Positions 60,684 through 64,000 of a stretch of 64,000 bases of DNA are shown here, piece by piece. This DNA is from an uncultured Lachnospiraceae bacterium. GTDB taxonomy: Bacteria > Bacillota > Clostridia > Lachnospirales > Lachnospiraceae. Location of the stretch: contig CAJTPU010000007.1 in assembly GCA_910578335.1 (NCBI GenBank), positions 79,715-143,714 on the forward strand. The letters are read 5' to 3'. Every line of letters starts with the position of its first letter. The stretch's first letter is position 1. A program made the translations under genes and the position numbers. The notes below the pieces were generated by a model. That model was given only the letters and a program-made list of their open reading frames with translations. It made no database searches and had not been told where the DNA came from.

Positions 60684-61133
60684 TTGGAACAGAGTACAGA
60701 GTATAAACGTAGTGTAATGGAAAATTATAAGAAGGATGTGGAGCCGCTGTTTCGGTATCTGTCATGGCTGGAGGACAAAAAAGGCGAGAGTGTCAGCACC
60801 TCCTATGCGGACAACGGTGTCAACCAGCATTCTATGGCGTTTCCGGTGTACGACAGCACGCTGATAAGCTTTGTGAAGCAGGTACAGAAGGGCGGGCTGA
60901 TAAACAGAAATTACATGTACATTTATTCCCGCTACCGGATAGGAGACGTGGAAGACGAGCTGAAGACAATTCAGGGCGTATCCTTTAAAAACGTGGAAAT
61001 CCTGACAGGCATATTGTCAAAATATGTCTGCGGCGGCATGACAAAGAGCTGGGTCTGGCCGCAGGCGGTAGAAAACGGTATTTTTCTTGCCATCCTGCTG
61101 AAGTTCAAAGAATTATTTGAAATGTGGATTTAG
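60684..61133 (+). CDS. Conserved hypothetical protein
   Basis: About 149 residues, soluble. The TTG start at 60684 is chosen because GGGGGTG lies seven bases upstream; a longer frame has no ribosome binding site. It starts EQSTEYKRSVMENYKKDVEP, contains SYADNGVNQHSMAFPVYDST in the middle, and ends with a hydrophobic helix (ENGIFLAILLKFKELFEMWI). I do not recognise the family. It lies 34 bp ahead of the TetR gene on the same strand. Confidence 0.6.
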   Translation: MEQSTEYKRSVMENYKKDVEPLFRYLSWLEDKKGESVSTSYADNGVNQHSMAFPVYDSTLISFVKQVQKGGLINRNYMYIYSRYRIGDVEDELKTIQGVSFKNVEILTGILSKYVCGGMTKSWVWPQAVENGIFLAILLKFKELFEMWI

Positions 61134-61167
61134 CAGACAGGGAACCGGGGAAATGGGAGAAGTGCTT

Positions 61168-61752
61168 ATGGGTGAGAAGTCATTGCAAAAAAGGCGGTTT
61201 ATACTGGAAACAGCCAGACGTGTATTCATGGAAAAGGGTTACAAGAACGTTACCATGAAGGATATTGTGGAAGCGTGCGAGATAAGCCGCGGCGGTTTAT
61301 ATCTTTATTTTGGAAGCACAGCGGAGATTTTTTTGGAGGTGCTGAAGATGGAGACGGAAGAAGCGGACGACGTATTTTCCGACAGCATCACGGAAGATGC
61401 CACTGCGGCGGATATTCTTACCTTATTTCTACTGGAACAGAAGAAGGAACTGCTTAGAAAAAAAGACAATCTTATGGTAGCCACTTATGAGTACTACTTT
61501 GGGGGAGCTGTGCCCAAAAAGGACAATATCTTAAAGAGGCAGTTTGATTCTGCGGTCAAAATCATGGAAAAGCTGATTGAGGCAGGCGTGGAAAACGGTG
61601 AGTTCTATTGTGAAAACTGCAGGGGAACAGCCCGCAATATTATGTTTGTGCTGGAGGGGTTAAAAATTTCGGCGCATACCATAGGCATCACCGCCGCCGC
61701 AGTGGATGAGGAAATCCGTTATATACTGGGCGAGCTTGGAATTGAGGAGTAA
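61168..61752 (+). CDS. TetR family transcriptional regulator
   Basis: A 194-residue regulator. ATG 61168 is preferred, with GGGAGA seven bases upstream; ATG 61153 is part of that site. The helix-turn-helix is RRFILETARRVFMEKGYKNV (N-terminal helix) and ITVEACEISRGGLYLYF-like (MKDIVEACEISRGGLYLYFG). The C-terminal ligand domain is unassigned. It ends six bases before purL, so it could be co-transcribed with and control purL, an unusual pairing. Confidence 0.88.
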   Translation: MGEKSLQKRRFILETARRVFMEKGYKNVTMKDIVEACEISRGGLYLYFGSTAEIFLEVLKMETEEADDVFSDSITEDATAADILTLFLLEQKKELLRKKDNLMVATYEYYFGGAVPKKDNILKRQFDSAVKIMEKLIEAGVENGEFYCENCRGTARNIMFVLEGLKISAHTIGITAAAVDEEIRYILGELGIEE

Positions 61753-61758
61753 AAATTG

Positions 61759-64000
61759 ATGGGAAATGTCAGACGCATCTATGTTGAAAAGAAGGAGCCT
61801 TTTGCGGTAAAGGAAAAGGAACTGCATGAGGAGCTGAAAAATTATCTGGGCATTGAAGGGCTTACCCGCGTCAGGGTACTTATCCGCTATGATGTAGAAA
61901 ATATTTCGGAGGAAGTTTTTGAAAAGGCGTGCCGCACGGTGTTTTCCGAACCGCCGGTAGACGACTTGTATTTGGAATCCTTTGCACTTGCAGAGGGAGA
62001 CAAGGTGTTTGGCGTGGAGTTTCTGCCGGGACAGTTTGACCAGCGCGCGGATTCTGCCGTGCAATGCGTGCGGTTTTTGAAGGAGGACGAGGAGCCGATT
62101 ATCAAAACTGCCGTTACGTATGTGATATCGGGAACGGTTTCCGATGAAGAATTTGCAAAGATAAAGGCATACTGTATCAATCCGGTGGATTCCAGAGAGA
62201 CTGATATGGTAAAGCCGGACACACTGGTGACGGTGTTTGAAGAACCGGCGGATGTAAAGGTTTTTGACGGTTTTACCGTTATGCCAAAAGAGGAGCTGCA
62301 AACGCTCTATGATTCCCTGAATCTTGCCATGACTTTTAAGGATTTCTTACATATACAGCAGTATTTTGCAGGCGAGGAGCACAGGGACCCTACGATGACG
62401 GAAATCAGGGTGCTGGATACCTACTGGTCGGACCACTGCCGCCACACGACTTTTTCCACGGAATTGAAGGAAGTGGAGTTTGGCGAGGGGTACTACAAGG
62501 AGCCGATTGAGACAACTTACCAGAGCTATCTGGACACGCGGGAAGAGATTTTTGCGGGTAGAAGCGATAAATTTGTATGTCTGATGGATTTGGCGCTGAT
62601 GGCGATGCGCAAGCTGAAAAAAGACGGAAAGCTTGCGGATATGGAGCAGTCCGACGAGATTAATGCCTGCTCGGTCATCGTGCCGGTTGAGATGGATTAT
62701 GACGGAGAAAAGGTTACGGAGGAGTGGCTGGTGTTCTTTAAAAATGAGACGCACAACCATCCGACGGAGATAGAGCCGTTTGGCGGTGCGGCGACCTGTC
62801 TTGGCGGCGCCATCAGGGACCCGCTTTCCGGACGCGGCTATGTTTATCAGGCGATGCGAGTGACCGGTGCGGCGGACCCTACCCTGCCGGTATCTGAGAC
62901 TCTGCACGGCAAGCTTTCCCAGAAAAAGCTGGTGCGGGGCGCGGCGGCAGGCTATTCCTCTTATGGCAATCAGATAGGGCTTGCAACCGGCTTTGTGAAA
63001 GAAATTTATCACCCTTCTTATGTGGCAAAGCGTATGGAAGTCGGCGCCGTGATGGGTGCGGCTCCCAGAAAAAATGTAATCCGTGAGACTTCCGACCCGG
63101 GCGATATCATTATCCTTTTGGGGGGACGGACAGGGCGTGACGGCTGCGGCGGCGCTACCGGTTCTTCCAAAGTGCACACGGATACTTCCATTGAGACCTG
63201 CGGCGCGGAGGTACAGAAGGGCAATGCGCCCACGGAGCGTAAGATACAGAGGCTTTTCAGGCGGGAAGAGGTCAGCAGGCTGATTAAAAAATGCAACGAC
63301 TTTGGCGCAGGCGGTGTTTCGGTTGCCATTGGCGAGCTGGCGGACGGACTGGTGGTGGATTTGGACAAGGTGCCAAAGAAATACGCCGGACTGGACGGCA
63401 CGGAGCTTGCCATCTCCGAATCACAGGAGCGTATGGCAGTGGTCGTGGACAAACAGGATGTAGATACCTTTTTAGGATACGCGGCAGAAGAGAATCTGGA
63501 GGCGGTGCCGGTTGCTGTGGTGACGAAAGAGCCGCGGCTTGTGTTAAACTGGCGCGGAAGGGATATCGTCAATATTTCACGTGCTTTTCTGGATACCAAC
63601 GGCGCTCATCAGGAGACTGCTGTGAAGGTAGAGATTCCTTCGGCAGAGGAAAACTATTTTCACCAAACGGCAGTTGCGGCAGTGGAGGAAAAGCTGGAGG
63701 CGGGCGATACAAAGGGCGCGTGGCTTGCTTTGCTGAAAGATTTGAATGTATGCTCCCAGAAGGGGCTGGTGGAAATGTTTGATTCTTCCATTGGCGCGGG
63801 CAGCGTGCTTATGCCTTACGGCGGCAGGTATCAGCTTACGGAGGCACAGACCATGGTGGCAAAGCTGCCGGTGTTAAAGGGCAGTACGGATACCGTTACC
63901 ATGATGAGTTATGGCTTTGACCCGTATCTGTCGGCATGGAGCCCCTATCATGGCGCCATTTACGCAGTTACGGAGTCTATGGCAAAGATTGTTGCCTGCG
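61759..64000 (+). CDS. purL: Phosphoribosylformylglycinamidine synthase, 3' end missing
   Basis: The first 747 residues of the large single-chain FGAM synthase, which converts FGAR and glutamine to FGAM in purine synthesis. The frame is open to the right edge; the family is about 1250 residues in Clostridia, so about 500 residues including the glutaminase domain lie outside. Visible are DTYWSDHCRHTTF (about residues 227-239), the ATP-binding KNETHNHPTEIEPFGGAATC (about 330-349), RGAAAGYSSYGNQ and GGRTGRDGCGGATGSS (about 454-469). ATG 61759, with GGAG about ten bases upstream. It is separate from the pur operon at 31.7 kb. Confidence 0.95.
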   Translation, partial: MGNVRRIYVEKKEPFAVKEKELHEELKNYLGIEGLTRVRVLIRYDVENISEEVFEKACRTVFSEPPVDDLYLESFALAEGDKVFGVEFLPGQFDQRADSAVQCVRFLKEDEEPIIKTAVTYVISGTVSDEEFAKIKAYCINPVDSRETDMVKPDTLVTVFEEPADVKVFDGFTVMPKEELQTLYDSLNLAMTFKDFLHIQQYFAGEEHRDPTMTEIRVLDTYWSDHCRHTTFSTELKEVEFGEGYYKEPIETTYQSYLDTREEIFAGRSDKFVCLMDLALMAMRKLKKDGKLADMEQSDEINACSVIVPVEMDYDGEKVTEEWLVFFKNETHNHPTEIEPFGGAATCLGGAIRDPLSGRGYVYQAMRVTGAADPTLPVSETLHGKLSQKKLVRGAAAGYSSYGNQIGLATGFVKEIYHPSYVAKRMEVGAVMGAAPRKNVIRETSDPGDIIILLGGRTGRDGCGGATGSSKVHTDTSIETCGAEVQKGNAPTERKIQRLFRREEVSRLIKKCNDFGAGGVSVAIGELADGLVVDLDKVPKKYAGLDGTELAISESQERMAVVVDKQDVDTFLGYAAEENLEAVPVAVVTKEPRLVLNWRGRDIVNISRAFLDTNGAHQETAVKVEIPSAEENYFHQTAVAAVEEKLEAGDTKGAWLALLKDLNVCSQKGLVEMFDSSIGAGSVLMPYGGRYQLTEAQTMVAKLPVLKGSTDTVTMMSYGFDPYLSAWSPYHGAIYAVTESMAKIVAC

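Overview
The window looks like chromosome of a Gram-positive anaerobe of the Clostridia, most probably Lachnospiraceae. Pointers are a class III anaerobic ribonucleotide reductase, a T-box leader for threonyl-tRNA synthetase, ClpC, an AGGAGG-type ribosome binding site before most genes with frequent GTG/TTG starts, a class B sortase, and conserved clostridial families (DUF1540, DUF4956, DUF4304, YtaF). Almost all genes read on the + strand. No phage, conjugative element, insertion sequence or CRISPR array was found.

Layout. 1-6.1 kb is surface and envelope: the end of a cation/Ca exchanger, a class B sortase, a small membrane protein with a TetR regulator, and an 890-residue wall protein with a Gly/Ser/Glu stalk and a PETGD sorting motif that the sortase could anchor. 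6.1-13.8 kb has a relic-bearing gap, a DUF6304-like protein with a ProX-type editing deacylase, the threonine T-box unit (71-aa membrane protein plus thrS), a DUF1540 protein, transaldolase-like Fsa, two acetyltransferases and a PfpI-like protein. 13.8-16.4 kb holds a TPR lipoprotein and an eroded DUF3791 locus around a methyltransferase. 16.4-22.8 kb holds HelD, NrdD with a fused glutaredoxin-like tail, an orphan aspartokinase-type ACT protein and an acyltransferase. 22.8-27.1 kb is mostly uncharacterised membrane or lipoproteins. 27.2-35.7 kb is nucleotide synthesis: pyrF, pyrE, an M29 aminopeptidase, then purE-purM-purN-purD. 35.7-42.5 kb holds an SH3 membrane protein with a basic Arg-Pro-Gly tail, a GntR regulator translationally coupled to clpC, a small conserved protein, radA and tRNA-Trp.

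42.6-53.4 kb is the most distinctive block: Hpt protein, receiver-HD-GYP protein, sensor kinase, a second receiver-HD-GYP protein whose HD motif is broken, then CheR, CheB, a CheY-like receiver, CheA, CheW and a chemoreceptor with a very short outer loop. It mixes chemotaxis signalling with two-component/HD-GYP proteins and has no flagellar, CheC, CheD or CheX gene nearby. 53.5-60.4 kb holds membrane proteins, a YkgJ-type cysteine-cluster protein, a 138-bp long-hairpin element, a polysaccharide deacetylase, a LacI regulator and a 750-residue protein with a degenerate cyclic-nucleotide-binding fold. The window ends with a TetR regulator six bases upstream of purL, which runs off the right edge.

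All calls are from reading sequence and remembered family motifs; no database search was run. Starts were chosen by ribosome binding site and family alignment where the longest frame looked too long.
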